Below, one piece after another: positions 1 through 7,335 of a DNA stretch of 64,000 nt. The position numbers were made by a program, and so were the translations under genes. Position 1 is the first letter of the stretch; each line of letters starts with the position of its first letter. The notes beneath the pieces are model-generated. The model saw only the letters and a program-made list of their open reading frames with translations. It was not told the DNA's origin and ran no database searches. Where the stretch lies: contig NZ_JAQBNR010000064.1 in the NCBI RefSeq assembly GCF_028288465.1, positions 39,034 through 103,033 of the forward strand. Reading direction: 5' to 3'. The DNA comes from Ferruginibacter sp. (GTDB lineage Bacteria; Bacteroidota; Bacteroidia; Chitinophagales; Chitinophagaceae).

Positions 1-254
1 TGAAAGGTGATGTGCCTGAAGCCACGCAAATGGTAATGGACCTCCGGGAGAATTATCATATATTTTGTTCAATTGTTGTTTACCCGGTTATACCAAAAGG
101 TGATATTATTTACCGCCTGATACCTACCGCCGTTCACACCGATGAAGACATTGAAAAAACACTGGATGCATTTGAAGCCACCAAGAAAAAACTGGATGCC
201 GGTAAATATAAGGCCGTAGATATTCCGGATATGGCAGAGAAAGCATCAGCCTAA
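1..254 (+). CDS. C-terminal part of a PLP-dependent alpha-oxoamine synthase (serine palmitoyltransferase / KBL-like)
   Basis: The reading frame is open from the first bases of the window, so only the last ~84 residues are present. The in-frame GTG at 12 is not a start. The tail has the small C-terminal domain pattern of fold-type I PLP enzymes of the alpha-oxoamine synthase group: VVYPVIPKGDIIYRLIPTA, then HTDEDIEKTLDAF. This family condenses an acyl-CoA with an amino acid (serine palmitoyltransferase, glycine C-acetyltransferase, AONS). Bacteroidota usually carry a serine palmitoyltransferase of this type for sphingolipids. The catalytic lysine lies outside the window, so the substrate cannot be told from this part. 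Confidence 0.75.
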   Translation, partial: KGDVPEATQMVMDLRENYHIFCSIVVYPVIPKGDIIYRLIPTAVHTDEDIEKTLDAFEATKKKLDAGKYKAVDIPDMAEKASA

Positions 255-390
255 CATTACAAAGCAGGTTTACTATAATTTGATATTTTCAATACTTTTT
301 GATTTAATTTGATTGATTGAAACTTCCCATTTTGTACTGAGCTCCGAACAACGTTTTTAACTTTTATCATAGTCATTTAATCAATCAATC

Positions 391-519
391 ATGTATCAGA
401 AAGTAGCAAATGTACAGCAGGACAATAAAACCCTGTGGATGGGAGTCGTTATAGTAACCGTATTGGAAGTGGCATTCTGGTTGCTTTTTTACTGGATACA
501 CCTGAAGATAAGAGCCTAA
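391..519 (+). CDS. Small single-pass membrane protein (42 aa), unknown function
   Basis: ATG at 391 opens a 42-codon frame ending with TAA at 517-519. The product has a polar N-terminus (MYQKVANVQQDNKTLWMG), one hydrophobic stretch of about 20 residues (residues 18-37: VVIVTVLEVAFWLLFYWIHL) and a short basic end (KIRA). It would sit in the inner membrane with the basic end in the cytoplasm. A strong hairpin terminator 45 bp downstream supports a real transcription unit. It lies between an enzyme of probable sphingolipid synthesis and a fluoride antiporter gene on the other strand. I do not recognise a family. Confidence 0.5.
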   Translation: MYQKVANVQQDNKTLWMGVVIVTVLEVAFWLLFYWIHLKIRA

Positions 520-564
520 CTATTTACCAAATTTTACGGAGCGATATAATTAAACTTATGCGAC

Positions 565-603
565 GGCATCATTGGTTAAAGAATGATGCCTTTACTTTTT
601 TTT
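565..603 (+). terminator. Rho-independent terminator after the 42-aa gene
   Basis: GGCATCATT (565-573) pairs perfectly with AATGATGCC (582-590) across an 8-nt loop and is followed by a T-rich run (TTTACTTTTTTTT). It ends the plus-strand unit and lies in the convergent gap before the minus-strand CLC gene. Confidence 0.8.
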
Positions 604-628
604 AAAAAATTATCACCTGCTTAATAAA

Positions 629-1978
629 TCATTTTTTGTGCCTTTCTTTATCTTCTTTTGAAGAAGAAGATAAAGAGCTGATTCTATTTTCTTTTACCGG
701 CGATAATTTTGTAACGGCAACCCTTTGCGATTTATAAATACCCGAATGTCCGCTAAAATAGTAGGCAGTGAAACAGGCCACGGCGTAGTATATTATATTT
801 TCAGATCCAAACAATTCTATACCCATTAAAGTGCAGGCGAGTGGTGTATTGGTAGCACCTGCAAATACGGCAATAAAGCCAAGGCCGGCCATTAGATCAA
901 CAGGTGCACCGCTGATGGTTGCGAGCATGTTACCCAGCGTTGCGCCAATAAAAAATAGCGGTGTTACTTCGCCACCTTTAAAGCCCATGCCCAGTGTTAT
1001 GGCCGTCAATAATAATTTCCAGAACCAACTCAGATAGCCTGCTCCGCCTACTTTGAAAGCATTGACAATACTGATGCCATCCGGTTTCGGATTGGTAACG
1101 CCTAAACCCAGGTAATCAAAAGTGCCAAGCAGGTAACTTATTCCAACAACAAGTACGGCACCTACAACCGGTACCAGTAAAGGGTTTGTAATAAACTGCC
1201 TGCTTTTATTTTTTATAGCATGGGATAGTGAAGCAAAGCCAAATCCCGCAAAGCCAAACAGAACTCCCGCAATAATTACCTTACCTAATAAAAAAAGATC
1301 GAATGAAATATGGGGGAAAAAAGAATCACTAGTGCTTTTGAAGGCGATGGTATATTGCGTGTGCTGAATGCCGCAGGATACACAGGTAATATGTGCGACG
1401 ATGCCTGCAATTAAACAGGGAATCAATGCGTCATATTTGATGCGGCCGATGTACAATACTTCCAGTGCAAATACAGCACCTGCTACCGGTGTACCAAACA
1501 CGGCTGCAAAGCCGGCAGACATACCGCACATCAGGAGAATCTGTTTATCGTATACCGATAATTTAAACCAGTCAGCAAACTGCGAAGCCATGCTGCCACC
1601 CATTTGTACAGCGGTGCCCTCGCGGCCGGCGGAGCCGCCGAATAAATGCGTAATGATGGTAGTGAATAAAATCAGCGGCGTCATGCGGAAAGGAACACCG
1701 CCGCCCGGCTCATGTATTTCATCAATAATTAAATTGTTACCTGCATGACTGTTTTTGCCAAACCTGTTGTAAAGCCAGATAATTAAAATACCTGCAAATG
1801 GCAATAAAAAAATAAGCCACAGGTGTTGCCAGCGTAAAACGGTAACAATATCCAGCAGCCATAAAAAGAAAGCTACCAGTAAACCAATTGATATAGAAAC
1901 GGGGAGAATAATAAGTGTCCAGCGAAGTAATTGTTTGGCAATGTGTAATTGCGTCGCTGCATATTTTGTTGTATTCAT
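629..1978 (-). CDS. CLC-family fluoride/proton antiporter (CLC-F type)
   Basis: This 449-aa protein has about ten to twelve membrane segments and CLC selectivity-filter signatures. These are not the chloride versions. GREGT (in GGSAGREGTAVQMG, residues ~115-128) replaces GREGP. GNNLIIDEIHEP (~80-91) stands where GSGIPE occurs in chloride CLCs. GFKGGEVTPLFFIGATLG (~333-350) replaces the GxFxP loop. These are the marks of the CLC-F clade, which exports fluoride in exchange for protons across the inner membrane. No CBS domains follow. A fluoride riboswitch and a -7 box lie directly upstream and fix both the substrate and the start region. The C-terminus is a charged, Ser/Lys-rich tail. The gene is monocistronic. 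Confidence in CLC-F over a chloride channel is high because of the riboswitch. Confidence 0.93.
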   Translation of the reverse strand: MNTTKYAATQLHIAKQLLRWTLIILPVSISIGLLVAFFLWLLDIVTVLRWQHLWLIFLLPFAGILIIWLYNRFGKNSHAGNNLIIDEIHEPGGGVPFRMTPLILFTTIITHLFGGSAGREGTAVQMGGSMASQFADWFKLSVYDKQILLMCGMSAGFAAVFGTPVAGAVFALEVLYIGRIKYDALIPCLIAGIVAHITCVSCGIQHTQYTIAFKSTSDSFFPHISFDLFLLGKVIIAGVLFGFAGFGFASLSHAIKNKSRQFITNPLLVPVVGAVLVVGISYLLGTFDYLGLGVTNPKPDGISIVNAFKVGGAGYLSWFWKLLLTAITLGMGFKGGEVTPLFFIGATLGNMLATISGAPVDLMAGLGFIAVFAGATNTPLACTLMGIELFGSENIIYYAVACFTAYYFSGHSGIYKSQRVAVTKLSPVKENRISSLSSSSKEDKERHKK

Positions 1979-2017
1979 CCTACAAATAGTTTTCGGGAAA
2001 TAAAATAATTACCATTT

Positions 2018-2076
2018 GCAGGCGCCATCAGTCTTTGTTGAAATAAGACGGTTAAGTAGGAAGACACCATTTCCTT
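2018..2076 (-). promoter_or_regulatory. Fluoride (crcB-motif) riboswitch controlling the CLC-F gene
   Basis: Read on the minus strand, the leader holds GGAAATGGTGTCTTCC, then AACCGTC, a loop, GAC, then TGATGGCGCCTGC. This follows the fluoride aptamer layout. GGAA and UUCC form the first hairpin. Its loop GGUGUC is fully complementary, counting G-U pairs, to GGCGCC near the 3' end, which gives the diagnostic pseudoknot. GUCUU/AAGAC forms the third stem. The aptamer starts just after the predicted transcription start and ends about 40 nt before the ATG, so regulation is probably by termination or by access to the start codon. The family is known to switch on fluoride exporters. Confidence 0.93.
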
Positions 2077-2084
2077 AATAGATC

Positions 2085-2092
2085 CAAAATTA
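2085..2092 (-). promoter_or_regulatory. Bacteroidota -7 box for the fluoride riboswitch/CLC-F transcript
   Basis: TAATTTTG on the minus strand matches TAnnTTTG exactly. It would start transcription at about 2078-2080, immediately 5' of the aptamer. I see no clear TTTG -33 box at the usual 19-21 nt spacing, so the upstream half is weak. Confidence 0.6.
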
Positions 2093-2213
2093 AGATTTGA
2101 TTTTAAATCAGGCTTATTTTTTTTGAATGAGTGGGCATCCAACAGTCCGAAACATCTTTGCTTAACATATTTTTATCGCCAAATTCTCATAGCTTTATCA
2201 AAAATTTTTATTG

Positions 2214-2705
2214 ATGAACCGGATTGTTTTTTACCTTCTTATACTGCTTGTTGGCAACACTGCCAAAGCTCAGGCACCAAGTATGCAAATGACCGCAAGG
2301 CAAACCGGCCTGCCATCATTCAGTATCACCAGAGTGCCCGACAGCAGCAGGTTTGAGAAGGCCAACCTGCAAAAAAACAAAGCGGTAATTATGATGGTGT
2401 TCAGCCCCGACTGCGAGCATTGCCAGCAAAAGATTAAAGAAATTATGGCCAATATCAAATTGTTCAAAAATGTACAAATTGTAATGGTTTCTAACCTCGG
2501 CTATAGCTATGTAAAGAGATTTTACCAGGAGTTTAATGTAGCCAGGTATCCCAATATTACCATGGGTATGGATTATCGCTATATGTTAGGCAATTTCTTT
2601 ACGATTCCCGGTTTGCCTGCGATGTTTTTGTACAATAAAAACGGGCAATTTGTAAAAGCTTTTGACAGGAATGTGCCGGTACAAAAAATTGCGGCGACTC
2701 TATAA
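2214..2705 (+). CDS. Secreted thioredoxin-like protein with CEHC motif
   Basis: The 163-aa product begins with a signal peptide (MNRIVFYLLILLVGNTAKAQ). I start it at ATG 2214 rather than the TTG one codon earlier. The thioredoxin fold carries CEHC in MMVFSPDCEHCQQKI (~residues 64-77). After this come a cis-Pro candidate in IPGLPAMFLYNKNG (~135-148) and a normal C-terminal helix. It probably acts in the periplasm as a thiol oxidoreductase of the TlpA/peroxiredoxin-like group. The role is general; no partner gene lies next to it. It is divergent from the CLC-F gene, with about 240 bp between them that includes the riboswitch. Confidence 0.75.
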   Translation: MNRIVFYLLILLVGNTAKAQAPSMQMTARQTGLPSFSITRVPDSSRFEKANLQKNKAVIMMVFSPDCEHCQQKIKEIMANIKLFKNVQIVMVSNLGYSYVKRFYQEFNVARYPNITMGMDYRYMLGNFFTIPGLPAMFLYNKNGQFVKAFDRNVPVQKIAATL

Positions 2706-2846
2706 AGTATTCCCATAACATAAGCCCTCAGCTTTCGGGCATCTGTTTAATTTTAAAATTTAATTTGTCATTTTAAAGTTTTAATGTGGTTGACTCGTCA
2801 ATCATATAGAACATGCGCTTATTTATCAATTGAAAATAATTACCTG

Positions 2847-3944
2847 ATGTTTTTATTCGCAGCTATTGTATTTGTGTTTATCAGTGCCGCATATCTTTTT
2901 TTACAACAACCAAAATTTGGCAGACGGCCTGCAGGCGAACGCCTGGAGAAAATAAAAAAATCTCCCAACTACCGAGACGGGCAATTTCAAAACATAAGCT
3001 TCACGCCAGACCTTACGGATGGTGCCAACTTTTTTACTGTATTGAAAGAATTCTTTTTTGATAGAAGCAAAAGAAGCAAACCTGCTGCCACCCTTCCTTC
3101 TAAGAAAATGGATTTATTAAATCTTTCACCGGATGAAAATATATTGGTATGGTTTGGTCACTCCTCTTATTTTATGCAGTTAGATGGAAAAACGATCCTG
3201 GTAGATCCTGTTTTAAGTGGCAGCGCCTCACCTATCCGTTTCACTACCACCAGCTTTAAAGGATCTGATGTATATGCACCCGCTGACTTTCCGGAGATTG
3301 ATTACTTATTTATAACGCATGATCACTGGGACCATCTCGATTACGACACCGTAATAAAATTGAAACCAAAAATTAAAAAAATTATTACTGGTCTGGGTAC
3401 TGGTGAGCACCTGCAACGCTGGGGATTTAAAGACGATATTATTATAGAAAAAGATTGGAATGAATTCATTGACCTGGAAAATGGATTTACGATAAACACC
3501 ACGCCAGGCAGACATTTTAGTGGCAGGGGTATGAAAAGAAACCATGCCATCTGGATGAGCTTTGTACTAACAACTCCTACGCTTAAAATATTCATTGGCG
3601 GAGATTCGGGTTACGACAGTCATTTTAAAACCATTGGCGATAATTTTGGCCCGTTTGATTTGGCTATACTGGAATGCGGTCAGTATAACCGCTATTGGAA
3701 ACATATACATATGATGCCGGAAGAAGTAGTACAGGCAGCTATTGATTTAAAAACAAAAACATTGCTGCCTGTCCACTGGGCCAAATTTGCATTGTCTTTA
3801 CATGCGTGGGATGAACCTATAAAAAGAGTAACTGCCGAAGCTGCCAAAAGAAATGTGCCTTTGGTTACTGCCTTCATAGGTGAACCTGTTAACCTCGGAA
3901 ATCTTTTACCTGCAGCAACCGATTGGTGGGAAAATATTGATTAA
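2847..3944 (+). CDS. Membrane-anchored MBL-fold hydrolase (NAPE-PLD/UlaG-like)
   Basis: The metallo-beta-lactamase fold is shown by THDHWDHLD (~residues 158-166) and by metal-ligand regions at TPGRHFSGRG, GGDSGYDSHF and LPVHWAKFAL. The order and spacing match the NAPE-PLD/UlaG branch, whose members hydrolyse phosphodiester or lactone bonds. The frame is open from ATG 2784, but I prefer ATG 2847. From there the protein opens with one hydrophobic segment (MFLFAAIVFVFISAAYLFLQ), typical of the membrane-anchored relatives. This gives 365 aa with the enzyme probably outside the cytoplasmic membrane. The substrate is unknown. Confidence 0.8.
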   Translation: MFLFAAIVFVFISAAYLFLQQPKFGRRPAGERLEKIKKSPNYRDGQFQNISFTPDLTDGANFFTVLKEFFFDRSKRSKPAATLPSKKMDLLNLSPDENILVWFGHSSYFMQLDGKTILVDPVLSGSASPIRFTTTSFKGSDVYAPADFPEIDYLFITHDHWDHLDYDTVIKLKPKIKKIITGLGTGEHLQRWGFKDDIIIEKDWNEFIDLENGFTINTTPGRHFSGRGMKRNHAIWMSFVLTTPTLKIFIGGDSGYDSHFKTIGDNFGPFDLAILECGQYNRYWKHIHMMPEEVVQAAIDLKTKTLLPVHWAKFALSLHAWDEPIKRVTAEAAKRNVPLVTAFIGEPVNLGNLLPAATDWWENID

Positions 3945-4094
3945 ATGAAAGCGCCAGACTGCGTTTGTTACCACAAAGATTCCACTTGCCGGTTAAGTTC
4001 CTGCTTTTGATTTGTAAAACCATTGCTTCCCCCTATCCTGTTTTTGCCTACTTTAGCTGAGCAAAAAAATTACACCATTTTACAAGTCAACTAT

Positions 4095-6065
4095 ATGAAA
4101 AAAACGATCGCTCTTTTTGCATGTCTCATTTTTATTGCGACGGCATTTGCCAATATAACCCTGCCCAAAATATTTGGTGATAATATGGTGTTACAACGCA
4201 ACAAGCCCATCAACGTTTGGGGATTTGCTGCTACCGGCGAAAAAGTAACTGTATCATTTAACGGACGAACAAAAAGCACCAAAGCTGGTAAAGATGGCAA
4301 GTGGCTGGTTACACTAGCGGCTGAAAAAGAAGGCGGCCCGTTTGAACTGTCAGTGAAAGGGAAAAATCAGCTGACTATAAAAAATATTTTAGTCGGTGAA
4401 GTATGGATATGCAGCGGGCAAAGTAATATGGAAATGCCCATAGAAGGTTGGGGTAAAATAAATAATTACCAGCAGGAAATCAACGATGCAAACTATCCAC
4501 AAATACGGCAGTTCAAAGTACCCAATACGGTAAGTACTACATTAAAAGACGATGTGGCCGGTGGCGACTGGAAGGTATGCCGCCCGGCCACGGCAGGCGA
4601 TTTTTCTGCTACTGCCTATTTTTTCGCAAGACAATTATACACTCAGTTAAAAGTACCAGTTGGGTTGATCAATACTTCCTGGGGTGGTACCATGTCAGAA
4701 GCCTGGACAAGCGAAGCTGCATTTGCAAAAAGCGCAGAATTAAAATATGTGGCCGATGCAATGAAAGGCAGTGATATTGAAACAATGCTGAAGCAACGTG
4801 GTGAAAACATGCGGAAAGCGATTCAAAAAGCACAGGGTAATTTTGAAAACAATGCGAATACAACTGACTGGAAAAATACAGCGTTTGATGACAGCAAATG
4901 GCCATCCATGAAATTACCGGGCTTATGGGAAACACAGGGACTGCCAGACGTTGACGGTACCGTATGGTTTAGAAAAACCATTACAATTTCAGACGCGGAT
5001 GCCGGCAAGGCGGCAACGCTAAATCTGGCGATGATTGATGACAATGATGAAACCTTTGTGAATGGTATAAAAGTTGGTAGTACCCAGGCTTACAATGCGG
5101 TGCGCAAGTATGTAATTGCAGCCGGTATTTTAAAAGCCGGTAAAAACACCATTGCAGTGAAAGTAGGTGATACCGGCGGCGGAGGAGGAATTTATGGGGC
5201 CGCAGGAGATTTGTCTTTAACTATTGACAATAAACCCATGCCACTCGCTGGTGATTGGTTATTCCAGGTAGCGGCTGTGTCGCAGGCTGCAACTTCAGTT
5301 GGCCCGAACGATTATCCCAGCATGTTATTCAACGCCATGTTGTATCCGCTTGTGCAATATGGTATTGCGGGAGCAATCTGGTACCAGGGTGAAACCAACG
5401 CCGGGCGTGCTTACCAGTACCGCACCGCATTTCCATTAATGATCACCGATTGGCGGGAACATTTCAAACAGGGTAATTTCCCGTTTTTGTTTGTTCAATT
5501 GTCAACCTTCGGTTCCGCTGAAGCTAACAGTACAAAGGGCAGTAACTGGGCAGAGTTAAGAGAGGCACAGTCGATGACGCTTAGTCTACCGCACACCGGC
5601 ATGGCAGTTACAACTGACATTGGCAACCCTGCTGATATACATCCAAAAAATAAACAGGATGTTGGCAAACGGCTGGCGAGTATTGCGCTGCATGATATTT
5701 ACCAGCAATCAGGCGAAAGCACTGGCCCAATATTTCAGTCTATGAAAACAGATGGAGGGAAGGCGACACTTTCGTTTACCCATACCGGCAGCGGTTTATT
5801 GGTAAAAGATAAATACGGGTATCTGAAAGGATTTGAAATTGCCGGGGCTGACAAACATTTTAAATATGCCAAAGCCGTTATTGAAGGCGATAAAGTTATC
5901 GTATCTGCTGATGGAATTATAGAACCGCTGGCAGTTCGGTATAACTGGGCCGATGATGCATCAGAAGGTAACTTGTTTAATAATGAACAATTCCCAGCTG
6001 CGCCTTTCCGTACAGACAGCTGGGAAGGTATTACGGTCAAAAATAAGTATGCCATTGGCTTATAA
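4095..6065 (+). CDS. Sialate O-acetylesterase-type SGNH hydrolase
   Basis: The 656-aa product is secreted, with signal peptide MKKTIALFACLIFIATAFA. I therefore place the start at ATG 4095, although the frame is open from 4023. The catalytic serine sits in WICSGQSNMEMP (~residues 108-119). The YQGETN block follows at ~432, and the Asp-His pair is in NPADIHPKNKQD (~513-524). Between the catalytic blocks (~250-390) lies a jelly-roll domain of the galactose-binding type (WFRKTI, NGIKVGST, GKNTIAVKVGD). This insertion is usual in the long Bacteroidota members. It would remove acetyl groups from sialic acid or from hemicellulose sugars in the periplasm or outside the cell. No SusC/D or glycosidase gene is adjacent. 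Confidence 0.88.
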   Translation: MKKTIALFACLIFIATAFANITLPKIFGDNMVLQRNKPINVWGFAATGEKVTVSFNGRTKSTKAGKDGKWLVTLAAEKEGGPFELSVKGKNQLTIKNILVGEVWICSGQSNMEMPIEGWGKINNYQQEINDANYPQIRQFKVPNTVSTTLKDDVAGGDWKVCRPATAGDFSATAYFFARQLYTQLKVPVGLINTSWGGTMSEAWTSEAAFAKSAELKYVADAMKGSDIETMLKQRGENMRKAIQKAQGNFENNANTTDWKNTAFDDSKWPSMKLPGLWETQGLPDVDGTVWFRKTITISDADAGKAATLNLAMIDDNDETFVNGIKVGSTQAYNAVRKYVIAAGILKAGKNTIAVKVGDTGGGGGIYGAAGDLSLTIDNKPMPLAGDWLFQVAAVSQAATSVGPNDYPSMLFNAMLYPLVQYGIAGAIWYQGETNAGRAYQYRTAFPLMITDWREHFKQGNFPFLFVQLSTFGSAEANSTKGSNWAELREAQSMTLSLPHTGMAVTTDIGNPADIHPKNKQDVGKRLASIALHDIYQQSGESTGPIFQSMKTDGGKATLSFTHTGSGLLVKDKYGYLKGFEIAGADKHFKYAKAVIEGDKVIVSADGIIEPLAVRYNWADDASEGNLFNNEQFPAAPFRTDSWEGITVKNKYAIGL

Positions 6066-6110
6066 AAATATTTCAGGAGGAATCGGCCAGTGTTTCAGCA
6101 TATACAAAAA

Positions 6111-6143
6111 AATAAAGCTCCCGACAAGGAGCTTTATTTTTTT
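6111..6143. terminator. Bidirectional terminator
   Basis: AATAAAGCTCC and GGAGCTTTATT form a near-perfect stem with a CGACAA loop. It has an A-run on the left and a T-run on the right. It therefore serves both the plus-strand esterase gene and the minus-strand antiterminator gene that converge here. Confidence 0.8.
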
Positions 6144-6205
6144 GTATAAACTATTTATTATCCAACCAAAGTAATAACCGACTATAATGAAGGAAGGTTG
6201 TAATG

Positions 6206-6736
6206 CTATGAGCCCATTTTAATCCCTTCAAAGCCATAATTAAACACGTCATTGGTCGACCTTTCTTTTTCCGCTATCAGTGTATATCCCATAGATGGAA
6301 GAAGTAATTTATAGCAGTCTTTTATAACAGCAACGGTATCAGACTGAATCGTGTTGTTGCGATGATACTCTCTTACTGCCTCAATTCGACCAGTTAATTC
6401 AACCCTTGTTTTGCTAAGGCTAATATTGGAAAACTGGGTAGTAAAAGACCGTATCGTTTCAATCTCATCTTCTTTAAACATTACAGGGCTTCCTAACCAG
6501 TACACAAAATTGATTACACAATCAATATTCCTGATAGTGTTCATTTCAGTCTCTGTAGCAAAGACAAATACGTAGGAGGAAAACAAAGGTTCGAAAGAAA
6601 TTCTCATCTTACTCCGCTCAGTTTTTTCAATTCTGTTAAGCGGGCAAAAATTTTCAATCTTCTTTTTAGATAATGTTGCAGCTAATTTTTTTTCGCGCTG
6701 AGGTTTAGTGCATACCAGGTACCATTTTTTGTCCAT
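6206..6736 (-). CDS. NusG paralogue of the UpxY/RfaH type (specialised antiterminator), orphan
   Basis: The 176-aa product has a NusG N-terminal domain: WYLVCTKPQREKKLAATL, FCPLNRIEK, EPLFSSYVFV, then NFVYWLGSPVMFKEDEI. This is the layout of UpxY proteins, which bind RNA polymerase on capsule or exopolysaccharide operons and stop early termination. The C-terminal KOW part (~residues 115-170) is poorly conserved and I cannot see the usual GxV-x-GPF pattern. Its neighbours are odd. No glycosyltransferase or export gene lies in the window, and a terminator follows at once. It may act in trans, or only on its own long structured leader. Confidence 0.75.
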   Translation of the reverse strand: MDKKWYLVCTKPQREKKLAATLSKKKIENFCPLNRIEKTERSKMRISFEPLFSSYVFVFATETEMNTIRNIDCVINFVYWLGSPVMFKEDEIETIRSFTTQFSNISLSKTRVELTGRIEAVREYHRNNTIQSDTVAVIKDCYKLLLPSMGYTLIAEKERSTNDVFNYGFEGIKMGS

Positions 6737-6867
6737 CTGTAGTTTTTTTGAATTAAAAAAAATCAGATTTAAAATAGGTGGATGTGTACGGCTTTATAAA
6801 TGGATACTTAATTGCAGACAACAGGATAACCTGTTTGTTTATGAAGCAAAGTAAAGAAAAAAATAAA

Positions 6868-6933
6868 TACCGAAGAATTTTTTTTCTACGATTTCATCGA
6901 AAAAATTCGACAGAGAATCGTATTTATACGGTA
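6868..6933 (-). promoter_or_regulatory. Nested hairpin in the leader of the UpxY-like gene
   Basis: Three nested stems are centred on one point: TACCG/CGGTA (6868-6872 with 6929-6933), ACGATT/AATCGT (6888-6893 with 6916-6921) and TCGAA/TTCGA (6897-6901 with 6906-6910, 4-nt loop). The outer pairing is separated from the middle one by asymmetric A/T-rich loops. It lies about 130-200 nt upstream of the antiterminator start. Position and form suit a polymerase-pausing or factor-loading hairpin, as known for RfaH/LoaP systems. The function is inference. Confidence 0.45.
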
Positions 6934-7300
6934 AAATGGCCAAAATCGTCGTCAAAAAAAATTAAAAAAAATCGTAAAAACCCGGAAAAAGATGTCAAAT
7001 GTGATTTTTTAGGGCTTTTTGAACTATTAAAAAGAGAGCAGGACTTTATTTTATAAAGTCACTGATCCAGTCTTTTTACTTCATTCTACTCGTAATTGCA
7101 CCATTTCCAGTTTGGTTATTATTGGAGTCAAAGCTGAGCGATCAGTCAACAAAAATCAGCTATTCCCTTTACTGACATAACAATTGAATTATAGCAACAG
7201 CGGGTATTCTAATTCTAAAAGGATGTCGGTTCCGGGAATAAAAAACCTCATCCTGCTGTCACTTTTTGAAAGGGGCTTGCGCATTGGCCTTTCATCTTCA

Positions 7301-7331
7301 TTGGGCGATAAATTTAGTTACGGTATCTTTG
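7301..7331 (+). promoter_or_regulatory. rlmN promoter (-33 TTG, -7 TATCTTTG)
   Basis: TTG at 7301-7303 and a perfect TAnnTTTG box (7324-7331) are separated by 20 nt, the usual Bacteroidota spacing. The box ends only 4 nt before the ATG at 7336, so the transcript is probably leaderless or nearly so. Confidence 0.7.
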
Positions 7332-7335
7332 CAAA

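Larger units (their letters stand above)
6737..7335. other. 600-bp AT-rich intergenic region between the UpxY-like gene and rlmN
   Basis: No credible gene is seen. A 92-codon open frame at 6778-7056 is lysine- and arginine-rich, has homopolymer codons and no family look, so I do not call it. The left half contains many A7-A8/T7-T8 runs and the nested hairpin. The right end carries the rlmN promoter. The left half is distinctly poorer in GC than its neighbours, which would fit a horizontally acquired antiterminator unit. Confidence 0.6.

Noticed and set aside
2123..2356. 77-codon open frame overlapping the thioredoxin-like gene
   Set aside because: It lies in another frame across the start of a well-supported secreted protein and has no recognisable features.
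6206..6736. Part of a capsule or exopolysaccharide locus
   Set aside because: No glycosyltransferase, flippase or Wza/Wzc-like gene lies within the window, so only the lone antiterminator is supported.
6778..7056. 92-codon open frame in the leader of the UpxY-like gene
   Set aside because: Composition is dominated by Lys/Arg/Phe from A- and T-runs; no domain, signal peptide or family look, and it overlaps the hairpin region on the other strand.
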